Assembly (NCBI GenBank): GCA_040389065.1
Contig: JAZKAR010000019.1
Span: forward strand, 1-64,000
Direction: 5' to 3'
Origin: JAZKAR01 sp040389065
GTDB taxonomy: Bacteria; Pseudomonadota; Gammaproteobacteria; Burkholderiales; Casimicrobiaceae
Length of the DNA stretch: 64,000 bases
The notes under the pieces were generated by a model. It was not told the origin of the DNA. It saw nothing but the letters and a program-made list of their open reading frames with translations, and did no database searches. Position numbers and translations under genes: made by a program. Positions 1-8,677 of this stretch are shown piece after piece; positions within the stretch are counted from its first letter, which is position 1; each line of letters starts with the position of its first letter.

Positions 1-19
1 GGGTAATGCTCCACCTTTT

Positions 20-111
20 TTATAACAAGTTATTCAAGCGGACATTTTGCAGCGGTCGCTGCAAAATTCCCTACGCATGCGCTCCGGTGCCGCTTAATGC
101 CAACGTTATAC
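20..111 (+). other. attC recombination site 1
   Basis: An imperfect palindrome runs from an inverse core TTATAAC (20-26) to a core GTTATAC (105-111). In between are GC-rich complementary blocks around GCAGCG and CGCTGC and the segment CTCCGGTGCCG. The site at 4824-4910 is closely similar, as expected for a sedentary-integron cassette array. No gene belonging to its cassette lies inside the window. Confidence 0.75.
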
Positions 112-631
112 AGCTCTTTCTTTTTTACGTTAGCATTTGTGCTCGTATTATCTTTTGTAATGTCTGAAACTTTTTAAGCTCGCTTCATTTCCATTATAAG
201 AAGCATTATTTAACAATTTTACAACGGGCAATACGGCGGCTATTCACCTTTTAATGCTCTCAGTTTTGTGGGTTAATCACCTGTAATTAAAAAACACATA
301 AAAGTATATTTTTTATTTACTTGATTGAGCATTATCGCTTTTATGTTAGCCTCTTTTTTAGTTCATAACTTTCGCAATTTATACTGCTAACCAGTACATT
401 AAAAGGGGCGGCTTCACTCTCTTAGTGCATTCAGGTTTGTGCTTTAAATCGCATCACGCATGCATTCAGTTAGCCGCATCACCCTTTCTTATTTTATAAT
501 CTACTATGCTTCGCCAAACCGCATACATTGCAACACTCCATAGGCTATGGCTCTACCTAACAATTTTGTACACCGCTCACACCTTTTTTAAAACAATTCG
601 TACGCTTACCGCCCCTGGCGTAGTTTCAACA
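112..631. other. Gene-free stretch between attC and the IS30 element
   Basis: No convincing reading frame is seen on either strand. The stretch is AT-rich with scattered attC-like half sites, such as TACCTAAC followed by CAATTTTGTAC near 554-571. It may be cassette debris cut off by the insertion sequence to its right. No promoter or RNA gene is recognised. Confidence 0.4.
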
Positions 632-1690
632 TTGAAGTGCAACACTGTTCAAGACAATCCATAGAATAACTCCTTGGGTGTTTTATACCCTAATCTTTTA
701 CGAGGGCGAGTGTTGAGAGCGTATGCAACTTCATCACACCATAATTGCCCAATCGGTTTCATACACTCTCCTTTGGGTATATATTGCCGTATCAATCCAT
801 TGGTATTTTCATTCGTGCCTCGCTCCCACGAATGGTAAGGCGTAGCAAAGTAACACTTTACCGGAAAGCGCTTTTCCAATAAGGCAAAGTCATGAAACTC
901 CGTTCCATTATCAAAGGTAATTGTCTTAAAATATGGCAAATACGCTTCGATCACTTTACTCGCTTCCTCTGTCACTTCCGCCTTAGTTCTGGCGCTCAAT
1001 TTTCTAATCACCGTATACCCTGTTTTTCTTTCCACTAGCGTCAATAGGCAGTGTTTCTTATCTTTACCTATCACCGTGTCGCCTTCCCAATGCCCTTGCT
1101 CCTCACGGCTTTCTACCGATTCCGGTCGCTCAGAAATATGACGCTTTCCCCTCATAATCCCTCGCGAATCGTAGCTATTGTAGCGTTTGCGCCTGATCTT
1201 TGGCATGATCCGCGTGTACTTATACAGCATCCCTCCTTTCCGCTTATCTTTCAATATGTAGCGGTAAATACTTTCATGGCTAATCCTTAAAAGTCCTTCT
1301 TTTTTAAGATAACCAGAAATTTGATCAGGACTCCATTTCTTTCTTAGCAAACCCTTAACTTGTAACCAGTGCTCTTCACTAAAATGGCTTTTACGGCGAC
1401 ATCGCCTTCGTCTCGCTACCGCATAGCTATGCGCTTTCTGCGCTCTGTAGCCTCCATCATGGTGCGTCGCGTTTCTTCTTCTTTCTCGACTAATCGTACT
1501 CGGCGAGCGACCTAATTCCTTCGCAACATACCTGATTGAATATCCTCTCCTCATCAGAAATGTTATGTGGTATCTTTCTTCTTGGGTGAGTTGATGATAA
1601 CGCTTCATTTTGAACAACCTCGTTCTTGCCGGAACACTGTTGTTTGATCGTCATCAATTTCACCCTTTTTTAATACCGTTGCACTTACTT
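632..1690 (-). mobile_element. IS30-family insertion sequence
   Basis: One transposase gene fills an element of about 1.05 kb. The outer ends share AAGTGCAAC (635-643) and its reverse complement GTTGCACTT (1678-1686), with partial matching continuing inward. TTGAAGTGCAAC-like ends are typical of IS30-family terminal repeats. The exact tips and the 2-3 bp target duplication could not be fixed. It sits inside the cassette array and has separated attC site 1 from the next cassette. Confidence 0.75.
649..1617 (-). CDS. IS30 family transposase
   Basis: This 322-residue protein has the usual length and layout of IS30-family DDE transposases. An N-terminal helix-turn-helix (RGYSIRYVAKELGRSPSTIS) is followed by the RNase H-like core. 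The catalytic acids are visible in EGDTVIG (first Asp), TFDNGTEF (second Asp) and WERGTNENTNG (Glu). The start MFKMKRYHQLTQEER fits the family; the internal Met at residue 4 is an alternative. The frame is unbroken, so the element may still be active. Confidence 0.93.
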   Translation of the reverse strand: MFKMKRYHQLTQEERYHITFLMRRGYSIRYVAKELGRSPSTISRERRRNATHHDGGYRAQKAHSYAVARRRRCRRKSHFSEEHWLQVKGLLRKKWSPDQISGYLKKEGLLRISHESIYRYILKDKRKGGMLYKYTRIMPKIRRKRYNSYDSRGIMRGKRHISERPESVESREEQGHWEGDTVIGKDKKHCLLTLVERKTGYTVIRKLSARTKAEVTEEASKVIEAYLPYFKTITFDNGTEFHDFALLEKRFPVKCYFATPYHSWERGTNENTNGLIRQYIPKGECMKPIGQLWCDEVAYALNTRPRKRLGYKTPKELFYGLS

Positions 1691-1780
1691 TGTGAATCCG
1701 CGTCATTGAGAACAATCGTCCAAAATCCTCCCACTCATAATCGCCAGAGGCGTTTACGACCTGAAGTAAGGAAGAAGAAA

Positions 1781-2017
1781 ATGAACAGAAGCTTGAAATG
1801 TCCGAAGTGTAGCAGTCAGATGGTGCAAGGGTATGTGCTGGAACTCAACGACGGCCGCCTGTCAGCAACAAGCTGGATCTCTGGCGCGCCGGAGAAGTCC
1901 TTCCTCTATGGCACCAATCTCAAGAACAAGCAAAACCTTCCGATCGAGAGCTTCCGTTGTGAAGAGTGTAGCTTTCTGGAGTTCTATGCGCCGCCGCTGG
2001 AAACGGGTGCTGCCTAA
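1781..2017 (+). CDS. Small zinc-ribbon cassette protein
   Basis: This 78-residue product begins MNRSLKCPKCSSQM. Two CxxC knuckles (CPKC near the start and CEEC near residue 64) would bind one zinc ion, the arrangement of the small PF20097-like family. The longer upstream reading frame is rejected because AAGGAAG lies just before this ATG and the upstream part resembles nothing. The stop codon overlaps the attC inverse core, as is common in cassettes. The gene is GC-rich compared with the chromosome, which suggests import. Its function is unknown. Confidence 0.7.
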   Translation: MNRSLKCPKCSSQMVQGYVLELNDGRLSATSWISGAPEKSFLYGTNLKNKQNLPIESFRCEECSFLEFYAPPLETGAA

Positions 2018-2150
2018 CCCCTCGTTCAAGGCGAGGCCCAACGGCAAACCACCAGGCCTGGCTCCAGGTGAGGTTTATCATCCTTCCGCCGGGCCTGGCG
2101 CTTTGCCGCTCATCTTTGCCGCTCATCCCACCTCAACTCGAACGTTAGGC
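2012..2150 (+). other. attC recombination site 2
   Basis: The site begins with inverse core GCCTAAC (2012-2018) and ends with a perfectly complementary core GTTAGGC (2144-2150). Long internal complementary blocks occur, for example CAGGCCTGG and CCGGGCCTGG and the paired TTTGCCG/CGGCAAA segments. At 139 bp it is of the long attC class, and it closes the zinc-ribbon cassette. Confidence 0.85.
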
Positions 2151-2191
2151 TGTGATATTTCACTTCAGCCACTCTTTAGAAGGAATTACAA

Positions 2192-2650
2192 ATGATCGCT
2201 GGAGCAAGATACGGACACACCAACCTGATCGCAAATGATTGGAGAGCACTCTCTCGTTTCTATCAAGACCTCTTCGGCTGTACACCTATTCCTCCTGTAC
2301 GCGACTTCAAAGGCCTTGACCTGGAACGTGGCACAGGCGTTCCAGGCGCTGAGTTGTGCGGTGAGCACCTGCTTCTTCCAGGGCATGGCTCAGAAGGACC
2401 AACACTCGAAATCTTTAACTATAATATTCTCAAGGAAAAACCTGAATCAGCAGTGAATTGCCCGGGGTTTGGTCATATTGCGTTCGTAGTAGATGACGTA
2501 GTATCAGCACGCGAGGCCGTTCTGGGGGCTGGGGGCCGCTCCGTTGGCGAAGTAGTAACGCTGACCAACGCATTAGGCAAAAAGCTCACTTGGGTCTATG
2601 TCACAGATCCAGAGGGCAACATACTTGAGCTTCAATCACAACCGAAATAG
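2192..2650 (+). CDS. VOC family (glyoxalase/bleomycin-resistance-like) protein
   Basis: This 152-residue protein has the vicinal oxygen chelate fold with two beta-alpha-beta-beta-beta repeats. Candidate metal ligands are His in YGHTNL, Glu in LEIFNYN, His in GHIAFVV and Glu in ILELQS, the usual His/Glu quartet. FYQDLFGC and VTDPEGNILEL are typical family segments. A ribosome site GAAGGAA precedes the ATG. VOC proteins include glyoxalase I, extradiol dioxygenases, fosfomycin-modifying enzymes and antibiotic-binding proteins; the substrate cannot be read from the sequence. It is a cassette between attC sites 2 and 3. Confidence 0.85.
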   Translation: MIAGARYGHTNLIANDWRALSRFYQDLFGCTPIPPVRDFKGLDLERGTGVPGAELCGEHLLLPGHGSEGPTLEIFNYNILKEKPESAVNCPGFGHIAFVVDDVVSAREAVLGAGGRSVGEVVTLTNALGKKLTWVYVTDPEGNILELQSQPK

Positions 2651-2664
2651 CACATCGATCGCTG

Positions 2665-2755
2665 GCCTAACAAGTCGTACAACCGAATATTTTACGGCGC
2701 CGCTGCACTCTTCCCTCCACTATGCTTCGGTGCCGCTTAAGTCAAACTACAAGGG
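2665..2755 (+). other. attC recombination site 3 (degenerate core)
   Basis: Inverse core GCCTAAC (2665-2671) is followed by CAAGTCGTACAACCG and, further on, CTTCGGTGCCGCTTAA, the same central block as in sites 1 and 4. The expected GTTAGGC core is replaced by a degenerate CTACAAGGGC, so recombination may be impaired. Confidence 0.65.
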
Positions 2756-3027
2756 CTTCTCAATTTAAGCAAGCGTATTTTGAGCGTTAGTGTGTTTTCA
2801 TTAGATTCACCTTTTATTTCCTTTTACCTGCAATGCTCAATATCAGATGAACAACAGACTGCGTTACTACAAACGGTTTTATTAGGCTTTTGCCCGAACC
2901 CTGATAAAAGACGCGGTGTGAAAGGCCTCCATCGTTAGTCGGTCTTTTTACGATCTTTGACTTAATCAGGTTCTCTTTCACAACGGTCTAACCGTCACCT
3001 TATCAACGCCTGCAGACTACAAGGAAA
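2756..3027. other. Intergenic stretch between attC 3 and the IS110 remnant
   Basis: No reading frame of note. An attC-like core GCGTTAGTG occurs near 2785. The part next to 3028 probably belongs to the non-coding end of the IS110-family remnant. Confidence 0.35.
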
Positions 3028-3398
3028 TTAAACAATCTTTGACTGTTTGATAGCCAACTCTTCTTTGCACCAGCCTGACAGATTAAAATTCCCCCTAAAA
3101 TTCTCCCCTTTGCTCAGCATTGCCCAAAGAATACGAGCGTTTTTAGCTGCTATTGCTACCAAAGCTTTGCCATAACCAATTCGTGTCTGTAAAACAATTG
3201 CCCATTGACTGAACCGGTTAGTTTTTCCTGCCGCCGTTGCGAGTACTGACCGCGCTCCTAAAATCAAAAGGGTTCTGATATAGCGATCACCTGCTTTAGT
3301 GATTCTGCCGAGCTTAGCCTTTCCACTTAAGCATCGACTGCATACACAGCAAATACATTTTTAGCCAAATCAATCCCGATAGTGATAATCTTCTTCAT
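3028..3398 (-). pseudogene. IS110 family transposase, internally deleted remnant
   Basis: Reading leftwards from the ATG at 3396-3398, the first 23 residues (MKKIITIGIDLAKNVFAVYA and on) are the start of an IS110-family DEDD transposase. The frame then meets a stop. A different frame continues with the C-terminal Transposase_20-type region (GKAKLGRITKAGDRYIRT, then LLILGARSVLATAAGK and the rest) to 3028. The whole middle, several hundred residues, is missing and the two ends are out of frame, so the copy is dead. IS110/IS1111 elements are known to target attC sites, which fits its position next to one. Confidence 0.85.
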
Positions 3399-3567
3399 GA
3401 CTTCCCCGCTTGGATTTTGATGAATGTTCGACAACTCCATCTTGGCATCTTTATTTCTTCCGAAACAACCGAGGCTTTGCCGGGACGGGGAAGTCCCTTT
3501 TATTCGCTGCGAGGTACTCGTCGACAATCGACAATCCAGCGGACCATCCAACTCGGAGTAAACTCGT

Positions 3568-4128
3568 ATGGGACTTTTAACCTTCAGCCTCAATGTCACC
3601 CTGGACGGCTGCGTCGACCACCAGGAGGGAATCGCCGACGACGAGACACACGCTTTCTTCACCCGCCTTATGGACGAGGGCGGAGCAATGCTTTGGGGCC
3701 GCGTCACCTACGAGATGATGGAGGGCTACTGGCCGGCAGTCGCTCGCGGCGACGAAGAGGCACCGCCGGCGATGCGCGAGTGGGCAGTCAAGCTGGAGGC
3801 CAAGCCGAAGTACGTGGTGTCGTTGACGCGAACGGACTTCCCGTGGACCAACAGCCACCACATCGCCGGCGACTTGCACACGAGTGTGCAGAAACTCAAG
3901 GATGCGACCCCTGCTGGCGTGCTCCTCGGTAGCGGCAAGCTCGCGACCGAGCTGGACCGGCTGGATCTGATCGACGAGTACAAGTTTCTCGTCCATCCCA
4001 GAATCGCCGGTCACGGCCCGACCCTTTACCAAAGTGGGCTACCCAGCACGCGACGGCTCGAGTTGCTCTCGTCGACGCCGCTCCGCAACGGCGCAGTCGC
4101 TATGCACTACCGGCGCGTACGCGGCTAA
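3568..4128 (+). CDS. Dihydrofolate reductase/RibD C-terminal-fold reductase
   Basis: This 186-residue protein belongs to the RibD_C/dihydrofolate-reductase-like superfamily. MGLLTFSLNVTLDGCVDH matches its first strand, GAMLWGRVTYEMMEGYW its nucleotide-binding region and GVLLGSGKLATELDRLDLIDEY its later GSG-containing loop. Such proteins use NADPH, but the substrate of this subfamily is unknown. GGAG lies upstream of the ATG. The gene is strikingly GC-rich compared with both flanks, a sign of cassette import, and it ends directly in attC site 4. Confidence 0.85.
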   Translation: MGLLTFSLNVTLDGCVDHQEGIADDETHAFFTRLMDEGGAMLWGRVTYEMMEGYWPAVARGDEEAPPAMREWAVKLEAKPKYVVSLTRTDFPWTNSHHIAGDLHTSVQKLKDATPAGVLLGSGKLATELDRLDLIDEYKFLVHPRIAGHGPTLYQSGLPSTRRLELLSSTPLRNGAVAMHYRRVRG

Positions 4129-4176
4129 CAACGGACAGTCCGCTGCGCGACCCGCCGCTGAACCCAAGCGTTATAC
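4123..4176 (+). other. attC recombination site 4 (short)
   Basis: A compact site of about 54 bp, from GGCTAAC (4123-4129) to core GTTATAC (4170-4176). The inner arms contain GTCCGCTGCGCG and CCCGCCGCTGAAC. The short length is like that of mobile-integron attC sites. Confidence 0.75.
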
Positions 4177-4269
4177 GCCGAAAAAGAAAAAATATGTAAT
4201 GCCATATATGACTTATTATTTTTGTGGTACGCCATCCTTTTAAGTTCCGTGAACGAAGGCATTTCAATT

Positions 4270-4719
4270 ATGTTTACTCGCATCATCCTATTCCTTCTCG
4301 TCGCGCTCGGCGGTGCAGGGCTTACCATACAGATGGCATGGAACTCGCGTTTGCGGGCGGCCACTGGCTCTCCGGTTCTCACCACTATCATCTCTGTGGT
4401 CGTCACGCTCATTTCACTGGTTTTGGTCTGGGCCAGCGGAGCCACTCCCCGCGGCTCCATACCACCGTTTATCTCCCTTCCGAAATGGGCGTGGTTCGGT
4501 GGAGTTTTCGCAGGTTACTACCTTGTGGCTTCCTTGATAGCGATCCCTAGATTAGGTGCTGCCGCCGTATTTTCTTTGGTCATCGCCGGACAGATGATTG
4601 CAGCTCTTATCCTCGATTCTACCGGCGCGTTTGGAATGCCTCATATTTCACTCAGCACATCTCGCCTCCTGGGCGCGGCGTTGTTACTTATCGGGGTAGT
4701 GCTCATTCAACGACAATGA
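4270..4719 (+). CDS. DMT family inner-membrane transporter (YdcZ/DUF606-like)
   Basis: This 149-residue integral membrane protein has four to five predicted helices, for example IILFLLVALGGAGLTIQMAW and WFGGVFAGYYLVASLIAI. The small size and the segment NSRLRAATGSPVLTTIIS fit the DUF606/YdcZ branch of the drug/metabolite transporter superfamily. The start chosen (MFTRIILF) has GAAGG upstream; the longer frame to the left lacks one. The substrate is unknown; relatives are annotated as efflux proteins. It is a cassette gene. Confidence 0.82.
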   Translation: MFTRIILFLLVALGGAGLTIQMAWNSRLRAATGSPVLTTIISVVVTLISLVLVWASGATPRGSIPPFISLPKWAWFGGVFAGYYLVASLIAIPRLGAAAVFSLVIAGQMIAALILDSTGAFGMPHISLSTSRLLGAALLLIGVVLIQRQ

Positions 4720-4823
4720 CTGCAACGCCTAACCATGCACTGGTCTGTGCAGTGTAAAGATTTCTGTATAATAATCCATACTGCTGTCTTTATAATGTAA
4801 CCCCGTGTTGCATTAATCGTTTT

Positions 4824-4910
4824 TTATAACTGGTTATTCAAGCGGACATTTTGCAGTAGACGCTGCCCCCCTCCGCAGCGCTCCGGTGCCGATTAATTCC
4901 AACATTAGCG
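4824..4910 (+). other. attC recombination site 5
   Basis: Inverse core TTATAAC (4824-4830) and the block TTATTCAAGCGGACATTTTG are almost the same as in site 1, as is CGCTCCGGTGCCG. The core is ATTAGCG instead of GTTAGCG. Another half site GCCTAAC (4727-4733) directly after the transporter gene may be the left end of its own, damaged attC. Confidence 0.72.
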
Positions 4911-4922
4911 CCTAAAAGAGAT

Positions 4923-5372
4923 ATGGGAATAATTAATACAATCAAATTGTGGTTCAATGAAAATCAGAAAACACAACATCAGCCTCAACAGTCTTTTGAT
5001 ATAGAGAACTTTATTTATATCAAGATACCAGGCAATATCCAACCTATTGAGCGTGGTGAGCTATTTGAGGAAAAAATTGATGCTGCTCTATCTTTAAATA
5101 AACTGGGGGCTGTATCTGGTGGTGGTTCATTATTAAGTGACCCTGATCCCAATGGCAATCGTACAGTCGAGTCCTGTGGTATTGATATTGACGCTACTGA
5201 TAGAAATCTTGCACTTATCGCACTCCGAGAGCTTCTTCCACAAATAAATACGCCTCTAGGCACTGAACTTCACTACACGCGCAGCAACGTTAAGCTTCAA
5301 GACATGCTTACTGCAAACGGCTGGCAATTAGAGCAATTGCGTACTTATATGCATCCGGGCTTTGGTATATAA
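4923..5372 (+). CDS. Hypothetical cassette protein, 149 aa
   Basis: I do not recognise the family. The protein is soluble, with a Gln-rich linker after a short N-terminal helix (MGIINTIKLWFNENQKTQHQ). An alpha/beta region follows that includes GGGSLLSDPDPNG, CGIDIDATDRN and a closing segment MLTANGWQLEQLRTYMHPGF. AAGAG lies just upstream of the ATG. It lies between attC sites 5 and 6, so it is a cassette gene read in the same direction as its neighbours. Confidence 0.6.
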   Translation: MGIINTIKLWFNENQKTQHQPQQSFDIENFIYIKIPGNIQPIERGELFEEKIDAALSLNKLGAVSGGGSLLSDPDPNGNRTVESCGIDIDATDRNLALIALRELLPQINTPLGTELHYTRSNVKLQDMLTANGWQLEQLRTYMHPGFGI

Positions 5373-5387
5373 ATGTGGTATGGCAAA

Positions 5388-5455
5388 CGCTAACAAGTCA
5401 TTCAAGCAAACATTTTACCGCACCACTGCGGTGCCCCTTAGTTTAAACATTAGAA
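5388..5455 (+). other. attC recombination site 6
   Basis: Inverse core CGCTAAC (5388-5394) is followed by AAGTCATTCAAGC and a central hairpin with arms GCACC and GGTGC around ACTGC. It closes on ATTAGAA (5449-5455). This is the same family as the other sites but with a weak core. Confidence 0.68.
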
Positions 5456-5463
5456 AAGATACC

Positions 5464-5949
5464 ATGTTCAATTTCATCTTAAAAAAAATCCTTTTTGTTT
5501 TTTTATTATTAGTAATTTCCTCTTGTGCGATGCGCTCAAAAGAAAGTATTTCAAACAAATCGCTTAACTCTAATATGTATGCACTTTCTGGAGAATGGAA
5601 AGCAATAGAAAGTCTGGCGTTTTTTGAAGATGGCTCATCTAAAAATAATAAGTTTGGTTGTATAATAAAATTCACCAATAGCTTTTCAACAACAACCTGT
5701 CTTATCAAAGAAAAAACTATTTATATTCAACATAAATATGAATGTTCAGCACTAAAAACTGGGGAGCAGCTTTGCAGCGTAAAAATTCTGAACGATAGTT
5801 CAAATTCAAGTAACGCTGGAAAGACTTCTAAAATGAGATTTAAATTAAATAGTAATTTTTTAGAAATTACTGCTTACCCAGAACAAAATAACGCTAACTT
5901 AAAAAATTCACCAATAAAAATTGTATCAAAACTACAAAAAATCTCATAA
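5464..5949 (+). CDS. Predicted lipoprotein, cassette-borne
   Basis: This 161-residue protein has a lipoprotein signal: a charged start, the hydrophobic stretch ILFVFLLLVI, and lipobox ISSC with the acylated Cys at residue 21. The mature part is polar, with several cysteines (CIIKF, TTCLIK, YECSAL, LCSVKI) that could form disulfides in the periplasm. The upstream extension of the frame runs through attC and is rejected. The gene is very AT-rich, unlike the earlier cassettes. Its function is unknown. It is followed by the beginning of another attC-like half site (CATAACAAG), where the array ends. Confidence 0.65.
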   Translation: MFNFILKKILFVFLLLVISSCAMRSKESISNKSLNSNMYALSGEWKAIESLAFFEDGSSKNNKFGCIIKFTNSFSTTTCLIKEKTIYIQHKYECSALKTGEQLCSVKILNDSSNSSNAGKTSKMRFKLNSNFLEITAYPEQNNANLKNSPIKIVSKLQKIS

Positions 5950-5976
5950 CAAGAATACGATTTATGATCGTTACAA

Positions 5977-6007
5977 CCCACTTCTGCACCAGTACCGCAG
6001 AAGTGGG
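5977..6007. terminator. Strong hairpin between convergent genes
   Basis: A perfect 11-bp inverted repeat, CCCACTTCTGC (5977-5987) and GCAGAAGTGGG (5997-6007), surrounds a 9-nt loop. It lies between the lipoprotein gene and the 3' end of the oppositely read oxidase gene, so it could act as a terminator. There is no good T-tract after it in either direction. Confidence 0.55.
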
Positions 6008-6016
6008 TACAGATGT

Positions 6017-8677
6017 TTATCGCCTGTTTGGATACACCGTATTCGTTGCCCAAACAGCTGTAGCTCCTTTATATAACACCACATTTCCATCATTTTGCGT
6101 AACCAAGGTAGTTGCAAAAGAATTAGGAGTATTCGTGGCGCGAATCACTCTATTTTTCATATCATATAAAACTCCATTACCATCAGATTGCAAAATGGTA
6201 TGTGCAACAGGGCGACCAGCTGTTCTAGAGCTCCATAAAGGCTTTGACGTATCATTCAAATTTTTAGCAATATAATAAAGAACTAAATTTCCATCATTTT
6301 GCATGATTAATTTGAAATTACGATCAGCTGAAACAAGGCTTTGGTTTACAAACAAATTTTCATTTTGAGCTATCCTATCTGCATTCAGCGAAGGGCTTCG
6401 GCCTACAATCACGTTCCATGCATCAAGAAAATTAGCACTTGCTGATTGCCCTGAGCCTGAACTAAACCCTAAATAAGCCACATTTCCTATGCTTGCAGCC
6501 AAATTAATTTGCGTTGTTAATGCTGGTGTAGAAGGTTTAGCTCTTCTGGCTGAATCGCTTACATATACATTAAGTTGTGTATGCATACTGTCATAATCAA
6601 CCCAAACAGAATGCGCTTTTGCATCTCTAATGTTAAATGGTAATTGAGCTTGTGCTACTGCTGCTGTACTTCCATTTTTATAAACAGAAATTTTACTGCC
6701 TGCCTCTATCGCTATGGCTAAGCTACGCCCTACTCCTTGAAAGCCAGTGCTACCTGTGCCTATCGCATTAGAATTATTACCTTGAATAATAAATGCCAGG
6801 CTGCCATCTGCCCCGCCTCCTGATCTAAATTTAAATGCTGTCGAAAATGAAGTATTTATATTTATATCAACGGGTGCGCGATTAAACACTGATCCGGTAG
6901 CATTAACACTTGCAGCGCTTAATAATATTGAGCCACCTGAAATATTAGATGACCCGTTATAACCTATTCGATTATTTCCGGCAAATGAATCAAAATTTTC
7001 TTTTAATAAGGTTGAGGGGGCAGCAGCAACTGAGGGGGCAATATTTACTATTTTAGCAATTGAAGGTACCCCCTGAGTATCGATAGCAAATAGCATATAA
7101 TACCCGGGAGTTAATACATTACTATTTTCATTTACTGAAACGCTAATCGTATTCGCATTAACTTTTCTAAATGGTATTTCTAAAAAACGGCTATCCATAT
7201 TATAAGAATGCGTTACTGAACCTGTTTTAACTAACGTAACTCGACTAATTGGAAAAGCACTTCGTACATTAAAATTATATTCATGCGCTAATGTCATGGT
7301 ATTAGCTGCATTTTCTATAGTGGGTCTAACCGCTAAAGTACCTGCTTGCGTAAATAAATAAGGCGGATAATATACCTCTGCATTTAGCTGCTTAAATGGC
7401 CCCGGGGCGCCTCCACCCGCTACTAATACCGAAGCATCGGGTAGTAAAAGCGCCGTAGAATGGTATTCTCTTGAATATTGGGCAGATGCGCCTGAAGTCC
7501 ATCTTCCTGTTTGAGGATTCCATATCAATGTATTTAACGCTGCATTTGTTGCAGTATTCACCAATTGCTGATCATTTTGCCCGCCACCGCCTGTTAGCAA
7601 CACTTTGCCATCAGGCAATACAGTGCCGCTTGACCAATAACGATTGTTTCCAACAGCCTCTGTTTCGCTGATGACAGGCGTATTACCGTTTACATCGATG
7701 GTAGAAACAGCGCCTTCTTTACGTACAACTAAAACTTTGCCGCGATCATACATAACAGCAGGCAAATACCAGCGCGTTCCCGTAGGAAGCTGACCTATTT
7801 TTGTAGATAACCCCTGGCTACTAAGATTAAATTTATATAAGGCTGGATCTATATCACGAAATACCAGAAGCTCCCCATTAGGCATCACAAAACTACGAGG
7901 GTAATAGCTTCCTGATTGAATACCAGGAACGGTTCTCCACCCTTGCCCTAATGTAAAAATTTCTGGGGTTTTAACATCAATACCTTCTCTATCGATGCCG
8001 CCATCAATCAATTGCCTACCATCTGGAAGCGTGGTTAAACTTGCATACCAGCGTGCAAACGTCATGGGCATGCTACTACGCGTTAGGCTACTATCTTTAT
8101 AATTAAAAATATTAACGTCATTGATGCCTTTATTAACACTTATATTACCCGCTGAATCACGACTATTTTCTCCGCGAGTATCTCCCCCGCCTATAAGTAC
8201 TGATCCTATACTAGGAATAAGAATTTGCGCACTACAAAACAAATCTGTTTTTGTAGTGTTATTCAGTAATGTATGTGCGCCTGTATTAGGATTCCAGACA
8301 TCATACAAAAGCTGAGCACCTTGCTGCCCCTGTGCATCTGTACCAAAACTTAATACTGTACCATCAGGGTTTAATACCATATGAATGGCTATAATTGGCC
8401 ATGAAATAGGCGACGACCATGCTCCTTGAGTCGCCTGAGCTGCTAAAGAGTCAGTAGCTCTTCCATTAATCATTGAATGAACGGTAGTCTTGATAGCCCG
8501 GCTTGTATTCTCTACTTTGTGAATGGGTGCAACTCTCTCTTTTTCAAAATCTATGGCTCCCATCTCTTTATCTAAAGGGCGTGCAACTAACTCTGAAAAG
8601 GGAATTAAAAATAAGACTCCAGAAAATACTTGTATTCCTTTTAATAAAAAAAATAATTTATTTTGACGTATATGCAT
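6017..8677 (-). CDS. Secreted copper-radical oxidase (galactose/glyoxal oxidase-like) with lectin domains
   Basis: This 886-residue exported protein has an N-terminal signal segment (about residues 7-32). Residues about 90-430 form a kelch propeller, and 445-548 an early-set DUF1929 domain as in galactose oxidase. Every ligand of the Cu(II)/Tyr-radical site can be placed: Cys148 (LFCSAQ) for the thioether, Tyr211 (ARWYAS), Tyr405-His406 (REYHST) and His490 (GSVTHSYN). Residues about 555-758 resemble an L-type-lectin jelly roll, and 765-886 a bulb-type mannose-binding lectin with repeated QNDGNLVLY-like motifs. Such enzymes oxidise alcohols or aldehydes to produce hydrogen peroxide. The substrate is unknown; the lectin parts suggest a polysaccharide surface. 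Confidence 0.88.
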   Translation of the reverse strand: MHIRQNKLFFLLKGIQVFSGVLFLIPFSELVARPLDKEMGAIDFEKERVAPIHKVENTSRAIKTTVHSMINGRATDSLAAQATQGAWSSPISWPIIAIHMVLNPDGTVLSFGTDAQGQQGAQLLYDVWNPNTGAHTLLNNTTKTDLFCSAQILIPSIGSVLIGGGDTRGENSRDSAGNISVNKGINDVNIFNYKDSSLTRSSMPMTFARWYASLTTLPDGRQLIDGGIDREGIDVKTPEIFTLGQGWRTVPGIQSGSYYPRSFVMPNGELLVFRDIDPALYKFNLSSQGLSTKIGQLPTGTRWYLPAVMYDRGKVLVVRKEGAVSTIDVNGNTPVISETEAVGNNRYWSSGTVLPDGKVLLTGGGGQNDQQLVNTATNAALNTLIWNPQTGRWTSGASAQYSREYHSTALLLPDASVLVAGGGAPGPFKQLNAEVYYPPYLFTQAGTLAVRPTIENAANTMTLAHEYNFNVRSAFPISRVTLVKTGSVTHSYNMDSRFLEIPFRKVNANTISVSVNENSNVLTPGYYMLFAIDTQGVPSIAKIVNIAPSVAAAPSTLLKENFDSFAGNNRIGYNGSSNISGGSILLSAASVNATGSVFNRAPVDININTSFSTAFKFRSGGGADGSLAFIIQGNNSNAIGTGSTGFQGVGRSLAIAIEAGSKISVYKNGSTAAVAQAQLPFNIRDAKAHSVWVDYDSMHTQLNVYVSDSARRAKPSTPALTTQINLAASIGNVAYLGFSSGSGQSASANFLDAWNVIVGRSPSLNADRIAQNENLFVNQSLVSADRNFKLIMQNDGNLVLYYIAKNLNDTSKPLWSSRTAGRPVAHTILQSDGNGVLYDMKNRVIRATNTPNSFATTLVTQNDGNVVLYKGATAVWATNTVYPNRR

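Noticed and set aside
1051..1290. Plus-strand gene inside the IS30 transposase
   Set aside because: It is the mirror of a well-supported transposase gene with clear catalytic motifs, and has no ribosome site or family match.
1833..2195. 120-residue frame across attC site 2
   Set aside because: It runs out of phase through the zinc-ribbon gene and then through the attC palindrome; its Arg-rich sequence is typical of a shadow frame in GC-rich DNA.
3417..4032. Frames on both strands overlapping the reductase gene
   Set aside because: They are by-products of the high GC content; only the 3568-4128 frame shows a recognised protein family.
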